The notes beneath the pieces are model-generated. The model saw only the letters and a list, made by a program, of their open reading frames with translations. It had not been told where the DNA came from and made no database searches. A stretch of 64,000 nucleotides of DNA from Thiotrichales bacterium (GTDB taxonomy: Bacteria > Pseudomonadota > Gammaproteobacteria > Beggiatoales > Beggiatoaceae). Of the stretch, positions 11,531-20,582 are shown piece by piece. A program made the position numbers and the translations under genes. Every line of letters begins with the position of its first letter. The first letter of the stretch is position 1. The stretch covers positions 111,333 through 175,332 of the forward strand of contig JADGDE010000007.1 in assembly GCA_016745035.1 (NCBI GenBank), in the 5' to 3' direction.

Positions 11531-11542
11531 ATAGGAAATATC

Positions 11543-12841
11543 ATGAAATTATTAGAAATATCCATTGCAGGCTATAAATCTTTAGCTGAAGAACAAAGTA
11601 TTGCTTTCAAACCCTTAACGATTCTTGCTGGTGGCAATAGTGGCGGTAAATCTAGTTTTATGCAACCTTTGTTGATGATGAAGCAAACGCTGGAATCTTC
11701 TTTTGATCCGGGAGCATTATTAATTCAAGGAGAACATGTTAAATTTAACGATATCAATCAGTTTTTTTCTAAAATAGGGAAAAAACAAGCCTCTTCTTTT
11801 TTTATCAAATTCAAATATGAAAATAATAGAGAAGTAACATTATGTTATAAGAAAACTAAAAAAATAGGAGTAAAAATAGACTGTATGTTAATTAATGGGG
11901 AATTTTTTAAAAATTTTAAAATAAAAGAAAACATAAAATTTAGTGATAACGATGATATTTCTAAACACCCCAGAATATTATCATATAAATCTATAGATAA
12001 AGGATTCAATATAAAAGTTTATAGAGATAAATGTTTATTGAAAATAAAGCTAATATTTAATAAGCGCATGTTAAACATGGAATTGCCTTTTATTAATTTT
12101 CAAACTATCAGTGATTTATGTGAAAATATTATCCATTTACCTGGGTTAAGAGATAATCCTGAACGAACATACCCATTTACAGCCACTATTAATCAATTTC
12201 CCGGATACTTTCCTGAATATACGGCAAGTATTATTGAAAACTGGAAAACCACCGAGGCTGGAAAAAATAAAATAATAGAATTAAGTAAAAATTTATCCTA
12301 TATTGGCTTAGCCTCATCAATCAATACACACCCAATTGATGATGCCAATATAGAAATATTAGTATCAAAAAATATCAGCACACAAAAAAATAAAAAACCA
12401 GATTTAGTAAGCATTGCTGATGTTGGGCTTGGTGTTTCTCAAATACTCCCCATTCTTACCGCTTTATTGGTCGCTAAACGCAATCAAGTCGTGTATATAG
12501 AACAACCCGAAATTCACTTGCATCCACGTGCCCAAGTTGCTTTTGCTAAACCTTTAATTGATGCGGCTAATCGCGGTGTGATTGTCGTGGTCGAAACACA
12601 TAGCTCATTATTACTCAGAGGCATCCAAACTGCCGTTGCTAAAGCTGAGATAAAATCTAAAAACACCTCTTTAAATTGGTTTAATAAAAATGATAAGGGA
12701 ATCACTCATATTAGCAGTACAACTTTAGATAAAAATGGAGCTTTTGGGGATTTCCCTGAAGATTTTGATGATATTAATTTAGATGCAGAACAAGCCTACT
12801 TGGATGCTGTCGAGGAAAATTATGCCAAAAAAGCGGGATAA
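11543..12841 (+). CDS. AAA ATPase of the SMC/RecF/OLD type (DUF3696-like)
   Basis: A 432-residue ATPase starting MKLLEISIAGYKSLAEEQ; the ATG at 11543 follows ATAGGA. The N-terminal ABC-type fold shows the Walker A variant GGNSGGKSS near residue 31. The C-terminal half has VGLGVSQILPIL (signature-like), VVYIEQPEIHLHPRAQ (Walker B plus D-loop) and VVVETHSS (switch). This layout belongs to the DUF3696/AAA_21 family often found with a small nuclease partner in defence islands. The middle of the protein and the DNA are strongly AT-rich compared with ppc, suggesting horizontal transfer. It overlaps the next gene by 20 bases, so the two are translated together. A defence role is inferred. Confidence 0.75.
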   Translation: MKLLEISIAGYKSLAEEQSIAFKPLTILAGGNSGGKSSFMQPLLMMKQTLESSFDPGALLIQGEHVKFNDINQFFSKIGKKQASSFFIKFKYENNREVTLCYKKTKKIGVKIDCMLINGEFFKNFKIKENIKFSDNDDISKHPRILSYKSIDKGFNIKVYRDKCLLKIKLIFNKRMLNMELPFINFQTISDLCENIIHLPGLRDNPERTYPFTATINQFPGYFPEYTASIIENWKTTEAGKNKIIELSKNLSYIGLASSINTHPIDDANIEILVSKNISTQKNKKPDLVSIADVGLGVSQILPILTALLVAKRNQVVYIEQPEIHLHPRAQVAFAKPLIDAANRGVIVVVETHSSLLLRGIQTAVAKAEIKSKNTSLNWFNKNDKGITHISSTTLDKNGAFGDFPEDFDDINLDAEQAYLDAVEENYAKKAG

Positions 12842-13367
12842 ATGGGTGATTGATGCAGATATTGTTCGCTCTGCTGGGAAAAGTGAGCATCCCAGATCAA
12901 AATCTTGTCGTTTATTTTTACAAGAAATCAAAAATCAAGAAAATTGTTATTTATGTATGGATAGTACTTTATCGCTAGAGTGGCATAAGCATAAATCAGT
13001 TTTTTCTATACGTTGGTATGCCAGTATGGTAGCTAAAAAACGAATAATACATATTAAAGAATCTCCATTTTCTTTTGAGGAAAAAATTAAAAATTCAGAT
13101 AATTTGACTAAAAACCAAAAAAAGGCTGCATTAAAAGATGTTCATCTCATCAATATCGCCACAAAATGTAATAAAAAAATTGCGTCAGGCGATGATACAG
13201 CAAAAAATATTTATATCATATTATCTAATAATAATACTGAACTTAAAAAAATTATTTGGCTTAATCCAATAATAGAACATGAAGCCGTTATTTCTTATTT
13301 AAAAAACAAGCATAATCTTAATAGAAGCTGGTATTTATCACAATCAAATAGGTTTTTTAATGTCTGA
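12822..13367 (+). CDS. PIN-like nuclease partner of the ATPase
   Basis: A 181-residue protein starting MPKKRDKWVIDADIVRSAG; the ATG at 12822 has GAGGAAAA upstream and lies inside the ATPase gene. The acidic pattern fits a PIN domain: D in VIDADIVRSA (about 11-13), E in LSLEWHKH (about 54), D in LKDVHLINIA (about 105) and the DD pair in IASGDDTA (about 122). PIN proteins are metal-dependent RNases. The 20-base overlap with the ATPase upstream and the 8-base overlap with the ATPase downstream put it in a single operon. It could also be a solitary toxin-like gene, but the overlap argues for an ATPase-gated effector. Assignment is from motif spacing only. Confidence 0.6.
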   Translation: MPKKRDKWVIDADIVRSAGKSEHPRSKSCRLFLQEIKNQENCYLCMDSTLSLEWHKHKSVFSIRWYASMVAKKRIIHIKESPFSFEEKIKNSDNLTKNQKKAALKDVHLINIATKCNKKIASGDDTAKNIYIILSNNNTELKKIIWLNPIIEHEAVISYLKNKHNLNRSWYLSQSNRFFNV

Positions 13368-14346
13368 ACACTTCTTAACAGAGATAGAAATAAAAAATTT
13401 TAAATGCTTTGAGCAGTTTAAAACTGAGGGTTTTGGACGGGTTAATTTAATTTCTGGTAAAAATAATGTGGGTAAAACGGCTTTGATGGAGGCTTGTTAT
13501 ATTAATGTTCACACAAAAGATGTAAATAGTTTTTTCACAAGTTTGGCGGGCATTAAAATAAAACGTGAAAAATTAAATATTTTTTACAAAAGTGTGACTG
13601 AAAGTTCTAAAAAAATAATTAAGACATACTTACCTGAGTTCCTAGAAAAAACTAACGAAATTATATCCTCATCAAATAAAAATATAGTATCCTATAAAAT
13701 AAAAGAAGAACAAGGAATTAAATCTTATATGTTTTCCATTAATGAAAAAAACATAATGATAAATATAAAAGATTTTTCATTTCAGATGAATGGTATGGAA
13801 CATATTTTATTTATTGATAACTTTGGTTTTGGTTATGCGCAAACAATAGGTAATTTTTCATCTATACAAAAAAAAGATGATGAAAAGTTTTTAGACAAAA
13901 TATTAAATAACTTCGATTCTTCTATAGAAACATTTAAAATTATTGATGAAAAACCACAATGTAAAAAAGATGGGGAATATTTAGAAATAACAGAACTTGG
14001 CGACGGTGTACGTCATATCATTTCCATGGTAACAGCCCTTTATAAAACAGAAAATGGCTACCTCTTCATCGACGAAATCGACAACGGCATTTACTATCAA
14101 CAACTAGATAATCTCTGGGAATTTATCCTCAAGTTTTCTAAACAACTTAATGTCCAAGTATTTGCCACCACTCACTCCAAGGAATGCATAGACGCTTATT
14201 ATCGAGCAGCAAAAAAACTCCAAGAGCAAGACATCAGCTATATTTTAATGAAACAACTCAAAGACGGTGAGATAAAAGCCCGTGTATATGATTATGAAGC
14301 CTTAGATAACAGCATGGAGCAAGCGCATGAAGTTCGGGGCTTGTGA
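13360..14346 (+). CDS. second AAA ATPase of OLD/PARIS-like type
   Basis: A 328-residue ATPase starting MSEHFLTEIEIKNFKCFEQF. Walker A is GKNNVGKTAL near residue 33. LGDGVRHIISMV is a signature-like block near 215, followed by GYLFIDEIDNGIYYQQL (Walker B) and VFATTHSKECIDA (switch). The IKNFKCF opening is typical of AAA_15/OLD-type ATPases. Its start overlaps the PIN-like gene by eight bases, and its stop overlaps the start of the TOPRIM gene (GTGA). ATPase/TOPRIM gene pairs of this form occur in anti-phage systems such as PARIS (AriA/AriB) and related Abi or split OLD systems. Function here is inferred from that layout. Confidence 0.75.
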   Translation: MSEHFLTEIEIKNFKCFEQFKTEGFGRVNLISGKNNVGKTALMEACYINVHTKDVNSFFTSLAGIKIKREKLNIFYKSVTESSKKIIKTYLPEFLEKTNEIISSSNKNIVSYKIKEEQGIKSYMFSINEKNIMINIKDFSFQMNGMEHILFIDNFGFGYAQTIGNFSSIQKKDDEKFLDKILNNFDSSIETFKIIDEKPQCKKDGEYLEITELGDGVRHIISMVTALYKTENGYLFIDEIDNGIYYQQLDNLWEFILKFSKQLNVQVFATTHSKECIDAYYRAAKKLQEQDISYILMKQLKDGEIKARVYDYEALDNSMEQAHEVRGL

Positions 14347-14906
14347 GCATGTGTAGTGTTGGAATTGCTGTTGAGGGAAAGTCGGATAGGAAATTTTTAG
14401 AAAAATTACTCGACGATTTAGCATTTAATCAAAACGATGTGCGTTTTTACCACATAGGCAATAAATCCAATTTTTTTAAACCTGACTATAAACGCCATAC
14501 GGAACTAAAAGAAGATATAGAATTTGAAGAAATTAAGAAAGTCTTGTTTGTTATTGATGCTGATAATAAACGAGATAATCAGCGCTATGGTGGCTATGAA
14601 AATACCCAAAACGAATTAGAAAAACTTATCTCAGCATTGGGTTTAGAAACTTACATAGACACGTTTATCAGTTGTGACCCAAACACAAAAGAGGGCTATT
14701 TGGAGTCCTTAATTTTATCTTCGCTTGATGAAGATAAAAGACAATGTATTCAACACTTTTTAGATTGTTCCCAATTTAAGTCCAAAGAAAATGAAAAAAC
14801 CATTGTTAATCAAATTTATAGCATGGGCTATCCTAATGCCCCCTACAACTTCCAACATAAAAACTTTGATAAACTAAAACAAAAGCTTAAAAACTTATTC
14901 TCATAA
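14343..14906 (+). CDS. small TOPRIM-type protein paired with the ATPase
   Basis: 187 residues from a GTG that overlaps the ATPase stop as GTGA; an ATG two codons on is an alternative. The N-terminal [18 protein letters not shown] supplies the conserved TOPRIM glutamate and [14 protein letters not shown] the DxD pair. The fold resembles the DUF3226/DUF4435 group found next to OLD-like ATPases. In such systems the TOPRIM protein is the nuclease effector kept in check by the ATPase. It is the last gene of the AT-rich operon; frmA starts 37 bases after its stop. Low GC matches the three genes upstream and not frmA. Confidence 0.68.
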   Translation: MSMCSVGIAVEGKSDRKFLEKLLDDLAFNQNDVRFYHIGNKSNFFKPDYKRHTELKEDIEFEEIKKVLFVIDADNKRDNQRYGGYENTQNELEKLISALGLETYIDTFISCDPNTKEGYLESLILSSLDEDKRQCIQHFLDCSQFKSKENEKTIVNQIYSMGYPNAPYNFQHKNFDKLKQKLKNLFS

Positions 14907-14943
14907 TCCCCTCCTAAACACCTCCAACCAGAGAAAAACCACT

Positions 14944-16053
14944 ATGAAAGCCAGAGCTGCTGTTGCTTGGGAAACTAAAAAGCCCTTATCCATTGAAGAA
15001 ATCGAAGTCATGGGGCCACGCAAAGGCGAGGTTTTATTAAAAACTATTGCCTCGGGTGTTTGCCATACGGATGCCTTTACGTTATCTGGCGATGATCCCG
15101 AAGGCTCTTTTCCTTGCGTCTTAGGACACGAGGGTGGTTGTGTGGTCGTGGAATTGGGCGAAGGGGTGAAAAACTTAGCCGTTGGTGATCATGTGATTCC
15201 CCTTTATATCCCTGAATGTGGGGAGTGTGATTATTGCAAATCGCCTAAAACCAATTTATGCCAATCAATTGCGGGCACAGTTTGGACAGGTTATATGCCA
15301 GATGGTACGCGGCGATTTTCAAAAAATGGCAAAGATATTTTTCATTATATGGGCTGCTCTACTTTTTCAGAATACACGGTTGTGCCTGAGATTGCCTTGG
15401 CAAAAATCAATAAAGCAGCACCTTTAGACAAGGTCTGTTTATTGGGCTGCGGGGTAACAACCGGGATTGGGGCTGTGCTTAATACAGCAAAAGTCGAAGC
15501 GGGTTCTACGGTAGCAATTTTTGGCTTGGGAGGGATTGGACTCTCTTGCGTACAAGGGGCGGTGATGGCAGGGGCTGAACGTATTATTGCCATTGATATT
15601 AACCCCGATAAATTTGAATTTGCCAAACAATTGGGGGCAACTGATTTTGTGAACCCTAATGAAATTGATGGTTCTTTTGTCGAATATATACAAGATACGT
15701 TTAACGGTGGTCCTGATTACTCTTTTGAATGTATAGGAAACACCCATGTGATGCGTGATGCTTTGGAATGTACGCATATGGGTTGGGGTGTCTCTACCGT
15801 TATCGGCGTTGCTGGATCGGGGCAGGTTATCGAAACACGTCCATTTAACTTGGTCGTTGGACGCACTTGGAAAGGCACAGCATTTGGCGGTGTTAAAGGG
15901 CGCACTGAATTACCCGGTTATGTGGACAGATATATGAATGGTGCAATTGAATTGGACTCTTTGGTCACCCATACCATGCCTTTAGAAGAGATAAATACCG
16001 CTTTTGATTTGATGCACGAAGGTAAAAGTATTCGTTCAGTCGTTATTTTTTAG
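14944..16053 (+). CDS. frmA: S-(hydroxymethyl)glutathione dehydrogenase (class III alcohol dehydrogenase)
   Basis: A 369-residue zinc enzyme that oxidises the formaldehyde-glutathione adduct with NAD. It starts [19 protein letters not shown]. It has the catalytic-zinc cysteine in [27 protein letters not shown], the structural-zinc set [15 protein letters not shown], and the Rossmann turn [14 protein letters not shown] near residue 195. Length is standard for the class. fghA follows 32 bases downstream, giving the complete two-step route from formaldehyde to formate. No frmR-type repressor gene is seen, as the upstream side is taken by the ATPase cassette. Confidence 0.96.
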   Translation: MKARAAVAWETKKPLSIEEIEVMGPRKGEVLLKTIASGVCHTDAFTLSGDDPEGSFPCVLGHEGGCVVVELGEGVKNLAVGDHVIPLYIPECGECDYCKSPKTNLCQSIAGTVWTGYMPDGTRRFSKNGKDIFHYMGCSTFSEYTVVPEIALAKINKAAPLDKVCLLGCGVTTGIGAVLNTAKVEAGSTVAIFGLGGIGLSCVQGAVMAGAERIIAIDINPDKFEFAKQLGATDFVNPNEIDGSFVEYIQDTFNGGPDYSFECIGNTHVMRDALECTHMGWGVSTVIGVAGSGQVIETRPFNLVVGRTWKGTAFGGVKGRTELPGYVDRYMNGAIELDSLVTHTMPLEEINTAFDLMHEGKSIRSVVIF

Positions 16054-16085
16054 CACAAACTTTTGCTTAAAATCAGGCAACTCAT

Positions 16086-16937
16086 ATGAAACAAATAGAA
16101 TCTATCAAAGAATCTGGCGGCTTTTTAAACCGCTATGAGCATGACTCCAACACTTGTCAGTGCAAAATGACTTTTTCGGTCTATTTACCGCCACAAGCCA
16201 GTATAGAATCTGTGCCCACTTTGTATTGGTTGTCTGGTTTAACTTGTACTGATGACAATGCCCGTACTAAAGCTGGGATGCAGCGCTATGCTGCTGAACA
16301 GGGGATTGCCATTGTTTTTCCTGATACCAGTCCGCGTGGTCAAGGCGTTGCGGATGTACCAGAGCGTTACGATTTAGGGCAAGGTGCGGGCTTTTATGTC
16401 AATGCAACTCAAACACCTTGGCAGGCGCATTATCAGATGTATGATTACATCACGAAAGAGTTACCCACTTTAGTTGAGGCAAATTTGCCACTGATTCCTA
16501 AACTGAAATCAATTTCAGGACATTCGATGGGCGGACATGGGGCACTCATTTGTGCGCTAAAAAACCCGAATGACTATCGCTCAGTCTCAGCTTTTGCACC
16601 GATTTGTAATCCATCAGTATCCCCTTGGGGACAGACGTGTTTTAAAACCTATTTGGGTGATGATCAGTCATTGTGGGAAGCATATGATGCAACGCATTTA
16701 ATCCAGTCAGGTACTCAATTAGCTGATATTTTAATTGAGCAAGGCACGGCAGATGAGTTTTATACCGAAGGGCAATTGTTACCCGAAAATTTTGCTAAAG
16801 CGTGTGAAGAAGCTGGACAAACACTCACTTTACGTATGCAAGCGGGTTATGACCATAGCTACCATTTTATTGCCAGTTTTATAGGTGAGCATATGGCGTA
16901 TCATAGCAATTGCCTAAATAATACCGATCCTATATAA
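16086..16937 (+). CDS. fghA: S-formylglutathione hydrolase
   Basis: A 283-residue esterase of the alpha/beta-hydrolase fold that splits S-formylglutathione to formate and glutathione. It starts MKQIESIKESGGFLNRYEHDS. The nucleophile elbow GHSMGGHGA is near residue 146, the acid is in GTADEFYTEGQLLPENF near 225, and the catalytic histidine is in YDHSYHFIASFI near 260. It is the second gene of the frmA-fghA unit, with AACTCAT just upstream of the ATG and no strong ribosome site, so coupling with frmA is possible. Confidence 0.95.
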   Translation: MKQIESIKESGGFLNRYEHDSNTCQCKMTFSVYLPPQASIESVPTLYWLSGLTCTDDNARTKAGMQRYAAEQGIAIVFPDTSPRGQGVADVPERYDLGQGAGFYVNATQTPWQAHYQMYDYITKELPTLVEANLPLIPKLKSISGHSMGGHGALICALKNPNDYRSVSAFAPICNPSVSPWGQTCFKTYLGDDQSLWEAYDATHLIQSGTQLADILIEQGTADEFYTEGQLLPENFAKACEEAGQTLTLRMQAGYDHSYHFIASFIGEHMAYHSNCLNNTDPI

Positions 16938-17011
16938 AGAACATCGGAATGGTTTTTTAGTACTGCAAGCACGTTTTAAACTGCGCCCAGACCTTCAGTT
17001 TGTGATTAGTA

Positions 17012-17497
17012 TTAATGGCTTTTATGTAGCCATTGTAGGTTAATAAGCAATACCTGATCTTTTATAGGAATAAGATATATTTTTCCTTTAGTTTCTCTTA
17101 CATTGCATTTCATTTTAAATGCACACTCATAAATTATTTTTGACTCAAAATGATTAGATAGCATTCTAACCATTTCCATAATATACCATGCTATTTGATA
17201 TATTCTTTTTCCTTTGTCTTGTTGTGCAAGTTTTTTAGAAAATGGCTGACTCACAAGTTCTTTTTCAAATTTTGTTTGCAAGTAGCACAACCAATTTTCT
17301 TTCGATACTGGCTTTTCAAAAAATATGTCGCCTTGAGGGCTATATATTTTAGCCATATTTTTGATAGCACTATTAATGGGATCATCATGGATATAGGCAA
17401 AATACCAACTTTCTCGAAAATCTCCATTTATGATTGATAGTACATCCAAATACCCATCTAACCTACCCAATAAAAATGTTTGTTCAGAGTCTAGCAT
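17012..17497 (-). CDS. hypothetical protein
   Basis: A 161-residue cytoplasmic-looking protein starting MLDSEQTFLLGRLDGYLDVL. I do not recognise a family. It is AT-rich, lacks a signal peptide and membrane segments, and has a predicted mixed alpha/beta pattern with several aromatic residues. It is the last of a run of small minus-strand genes behind a secreted lipase. This layout is seen for immunity or antitoxin-like genes, but nothing in the sequence proves such a role. Confidence 0.5.
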   Translation of the reverse strand: MLDSEQTFLLGRLDGYLDVLSIINGDFRESWYFAYIHDDPINSAIKNMAKIYSPQGDIFFEKPVSKENWLCYLQTKFEKELVSQPFSKKLAQQDKGKRIYQIAWYIMEMVRMLSNHFESKIIYECAFKMKCNVRETKGKIYLIPIKDQVLLINLQWLHKSH

Positions 17498-17521
17498 TTA
17501 ATTTTTAGCCAAGAGGTAACA

Positions 17522-18084
17522 TCATAAAGAATATACGGCAATAATTCGCCATGGCGGAGGATCTGCATGTTCAAACCCCCCCTTTTCAATCGCATTTTTA
17601 GCAGCAGCGATAGCTGGAAAAAGGCAATGCGTATTCACATCTACATGTTTGGCAATATTGTTACAAGATAGTGGAGAACATTCAGGGCTAGTTCCACCAG
17701 AATAACTAACCATATCAAAGCCTTCTAAGACACTTTTTTCTGGTTCTTCAATATCCGTATGAAAACCAAAATCTGATTCAAATCTCTCCCAAGCTTTTTT
17801 TTATTATTCCATTGATTCGGGTAAACTTTATAAAAAAACGGGGCGCATTTGTCCAACGATAAATGCAATTCAGTTGCTAATAATTCCATTTCTTTCAAAT
17901 TATTTAATAACCAATAGTTGTTATTTTTATTTAAACCAATAAAATCTGCAAAATCTTCTGATGTACAACCTGCAAGTGAATAAATATCTTTTGTCCCTTT
18001 TATTTTTAAATAATTTTCTGTAGGAGTTGCCACCTGTTTATATAAGTATCCCATAGAAATCAGTTGTTTCTCTTCTACTGTCAT
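17522..18084 (-). pseudogene. conserved hypothetical protein broken by a homopolymer frameshift
   Basis: The first part (18084 to about 17800) encodes MTVEEKQLISMGYLYKQVAT and runs to NNKKK. There it meets a run of eight A on the coding strand (T-run near 17796-17803) and goes to a nearby stop at 17725. In the other frame the message continues without a break: AWERFESDFGFHTDIEEPEK, then MVSYSGGTSPECSPLSCNN, ending RIIAVYSL at 17522. Nine A would restore one protein of about 187 residues. The C-terminal part, with NTHCLFPAIAAAKNAIEKG and a final IIAVY, looks like a conserved small-protein family whose function I do not know. The break may be a real mutation, phase variation or a base-calling error. 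Confidence 0.7.
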
Positions 18085-18131
18085 ATTAACCTATTTTCTC
18101 TGCTAGACACCGAGGTGTTGAATTTTTATTT

Positions 18132-18800
18132 TTAATTATCATTAGTACGTTCAGGGGGCTGAAAAAATAAGTGCTTAATAATATAGCTACCAAATACAGT
18201 CATTGGAATAGTAATAAATAAAATAGTGAGAGAAGCATTAAAAGTAAGGATAAATTTTATTGTTGCTAAACTTGAAATAAAACAAACAATAGCGATAGGC
18301 AGTAACACAGAAAGCTTTGTATAATACAAATATTTATTACGAGTATTATTTGGAATGGAAAATATATAAAAAATAAATAAAAATGGTAAAGTTATTATGA
18401 AAATAACCATTAAAATCTGGCTAACAATGGCTGGTTTTTTATTTTTTAGAAAGTAAGAGCCAGAAGTTTTCTTACATACCCATTTGGCAGATTTTAATTG
18501 GTCATCAAAGCATTTACCTTTGTATTTATCTTTATTAGTACACCATTTCTTCCTATGTTCAAAAGCATAGATATTACGTTTGTAATTGTTGCTACACCTG
18601 ACTTTATATAGAAAAGGCTCTTTCCCTAAAAAATCATTTGAACTACCCTTAAATCTAATATCAACAGGGACACTTATTTTATTTTTCTTATGTGTTTTAT
18701 CGGTATTATCCGATGTGAGGTAAATAATAAGACTTTCTAAAATAAAAACACTCAGAAACACGATGAATGAGAATTTTAAAAAAGGGATTATTTTAATCAT
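18132..18800 (-). CDS. hypothetical membrane protein
   Basis: A 222-residue protein starting MIKIIPFLKFSFIVFLSVFI. A transmembrane helix lies near residues 7-28. A polar loop with several cysteines (about 30-120; YKVRCSNNYKR, HRKKWCTNKDKYKGKCFDD) probably faces the periplasm. At least two or three helices follow near 128-150, 162-185 and 190-212. No family is recognised. It sits directly downstream of the secreted lipase gene, on the same strand, in AT-rich DNA. A role linked to the lipase is possible but unsupported. Confidence 0.55.
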   Translation of the reverse strand: MIKIIPFLKFSFIVFLSVFILESLIIYLTSDNTDKTHKKNKISVPVDIRFKGSSNDFLGKEPFLYKVRCSNNYKRNIYAFEHRKKWCTNKDKYKGKCFDDQLKSAKWVCKKTSGSYFLKNKKPAIVSQILMVIFIITLPFLFIFYIFSIPNNTRNKYLYYTKLSVLLPIAIVCFISSLATIKFILTFNASLTILFITIPMTVFGSYIIKHLFFQPPERTNDN

Positions 18801-18812
18801 TGTAAAAGTAAC

Positions 18813-18833
18813 AGCCGTAGCAGTGCTACGGCT
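18813..18833 (-). terminator. hairpin between lipase and membrane-protein genes
   Basis: AGCCGTAG, loop CAGTG, CTACGGCT: an 8-bp perfect stem 38 bases after the lipase stop. On the minus strand it is followed by GTTACTTTTAC, only weakly T-rich. It ends 13 bases upstream of the next gene, so it may reduce read-through or shape that gene's leader. Confidence 0.45.
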
Positions 18834-18870
18834 CTACGGTCTAAAATGGCTCGATAGATTTAATCAAAGA

Positions 18871-19680
18871 CTACCACCAGCCTGTGAAAAAATCGATCAC
18901 ATTATCAAGCGCAGAATTGCTGGTTCTTTGCAGGTATTTGATTACACTGGGCAACCCGTGTTTGAGACCCACGTATATCTTGATATATTTAATCTGAGAA
19001 CCGTAAATTTTCCCTTTCAAACTAGAAACCGTATCATAAAACATATTACCTTTAGAGATTAAATGATTGATATTACTTTGCGGATTATAAAGCATCGGTA
19101 CAGAGGTTTTTATATAATCCTTAATTGCAAACATCAATCCGTACATATAATCATTCATAGGTAAGGCATTAAAGGCATAAGCTTTTAGCCCCAAAGCACC
19201 GGCGGAAAATTGAGTAATGCCCCCGCCGAGTGAATGCCCGACTAAAACAATTTTGTAATCCACATTTTGGTTATGAAAATCAATCATAGTATTAAATGCC
19301 AATACGACCCCATCCCAATATTGTTCTGGAATGCTGTTGCGCCCTAATATCGCATGAAGATCGGTGCCAATATCTTCGATGCTATTAAGTTCTGTGCCAC
19401 GATAGGCAATGACAAACTCTCTTTTATTATGGTTAATATAAGCTTTAGCATATAAGCCATTATCATATGCAGAATTATTCACATAATTCACATATTCCCA
19501 ACCTGTAGGCACGCTGTCTTTATTGTAGGCATTTCTGGCTAATTGTGCATAAGGCAGAAATTCTTGTTTACAAGCACTGGAGGCACATTCAGATATATTG
19601 TTTGGTATGGTTCGTCGTTCTGCATAGGACTGCACGGTAACTAAGCTGAGTAAAACGAATAAAATATATTTTTTAAACAT
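18871..19680 (-). CDS. secreted class 3 lipase
   Basis: A 269-residue protein with a Sec signal peptide (MFKKYILFVLLSLVTVQSYA, cleavage near residue 20). A class 3 (fungal-type) lipase domain follows. The oxyanion-side block AYRGTELNSIEDIGTDLHA is near residue 92. The nucleophile elbow VLVGHSLGGGITQFSAGALG is near 145, the aspartate is probably in the NALPMNDYMYG region, and a later histidine could be in GLKHGLPSVIKY. The reaction would be hydrolysis of acyl esters outside the cytoplasm. Nothing shows whether the target is nutrient lipid or a competitor membrane. The genes behind it are small and unknown. Confidence 0.82.
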   Translation of the reverse strand: MFKKYILFVLLSLVTVQSYAERRTIPNNISECASSACKQEFLPYAQLARNAYNKDSVPTGWEYVNYVNNSAYDNGLYAKAYINHNKREFVIAYRGTELNSIEDIGTDLHAILGRNSIPEQYWDGVVLAFNTMIDFHNQNVDYKIVLVGHSLGGGITQFSAGALGLKAYAFNALPMNDYMYGLMFAIKDYIKTSVPMLYNPQSNINHLISKGNMFYDTVSSLKGKIYGSQIKYIKIYVGLKHGLPSVIKYLQRTSNSALDNVIDFFTGWW

Positions 19681-19718
19681 GATTAAATCCTTGATTTATA
19701 AATATTAATATTATTTAA

Positions 19719-19803
19719 TTGATGTTGCACACTAAGCCAGTTTTTGCCGCAATAAGGCGCTTTTCTACCTGCCTAGTGGTATTTAGCCTTTGCGTAACAT
19801 CAG
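19719..19803. mobile_element. MITE, 85 bp, inverted orientation
   Basis: The element runs TTGATGTTGCACACTAAGCC to TTTGCGTAACATCAG and is the reverse complement of the type at 4433 (shared GCCTAGTGGTATTTAGCC block). Both sides carry the 8-mer TTATTTAA (19711-19718 and 19804-19811). It lies between the lipase start and the broken gene at 19850-20106. Confidence 0.82.
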
Positions 19804-19849
19804 TTATTTAAGTTATGCATCTAATTGTTTTAATATTTGGGTTTCCCAA

Positions 19850-20106
19850 TTAGCTGCAAAAATATTGATTGCCATCACTTAATGCCGAAATACCTTGCTG
19901 TGTGAAGATTTGCCCTTTGGCTTTATTTTCTGCAATTTTGAACGATTGACCACCTCAATAACCGCAGCCCATACCGTATCAAAGGGTTTGTTATAAATTC
20001 TAAATTCTTCTGAGCCTTTAGCAGCAACCGAGTCCGCCATCATCGTATAGCCTTGTAGGAGTCCTGCAAAATCAAATCGTGTCAAAATCTTAATCGAATG
20101 TTGCAT
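19850..20106 (-). pseudogene. remnant of a small conserved protein, frameshifted
   Basis: The N-terminal part reads MQHSIKILTRFDFAGLLQGY followed by KPFDTVWAAVIEVVNRSK and then drifts into a lysine-rich tail ending at 19879. A one-base shift after NRS restores a more protein-like text, FKIAENKAKGQIFTQQGISA, then LSDGNQYFCS and a stop at 19850. The DTVWAAVIEVV...F pattern is typical of exported proteins that carry a repeated 'VW.AV' unit, but here there is no signal peptide. The gene appears both shifted and truncated. The identity of the parent family is not known to me. Confidence 0.45.
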
Positions 20107-20470
20107 ATTTTTTCCTTAGCATGTCAAATAACAGTTTTCATTCTAATTAAAATTGAACAATTAATACAGGGAAGTTTTAACACATAAGTTGGGTAAAATT
20201 TGTAGGTTGGCGTTGAGCTGGAAAAGAGAGTAAATAGAGTAAGAATTATCTCTGTTTTTATTCAATTTTTATTAAAATTTTAATGGATGTTCGATTTCTC
20301 TCGATTTCCTCCTTGTAGGCAAGTTAGCATTATGAGGTGCTCTGGATGAGCTGCATTGACTTCGGGCTGCGTAAAATCAACTATACAGTTAATGTAAAGG
20401 TTTTTCACTTTCATATGGTGTTGCATATATGATTTTTTGTGATACCCTGCGTAAATCTTGGATTTACTAG

Positions 20471-20551
20471 CTGATGTTACGCAAAGGCTTCATTAGGCAG
20501 GTGGAAAAGCACCTTAGTTGTGGCAAAAACAGGCTTAGTGCGTAACATCAG
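20471..20551. mobile_element. MITE, 81 bp, with 7-bp target duplication
   Basis: The element runs CTGATGTTACGCAAAGGCTT to GCTTAGTGCGTAACATCAG, with exact TTACTAG on each side (20464-20470 and 20552-20558). It inserted about 30 bases upstream of the DUF2939 gene, so it lies in or near that gene's promoter. The gap 20107-20470 otherwise holds a fragment of a dispersed repeat (GTAGGTTGGCGTTGAGCTGG near 20200) and no gene. Confidence 0.88.
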
Positions 20552-20582
20552 TTACTAGTTAAGGTTTATAACGGAGAAAAAT

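Noticed and set aside
18871..19680. Type VI secretion lipase effector
   Set aside because: The protein has its own Sec signal peptide and no VgrG, PAAR or adaptor gene is near, so that specific label is not supported.
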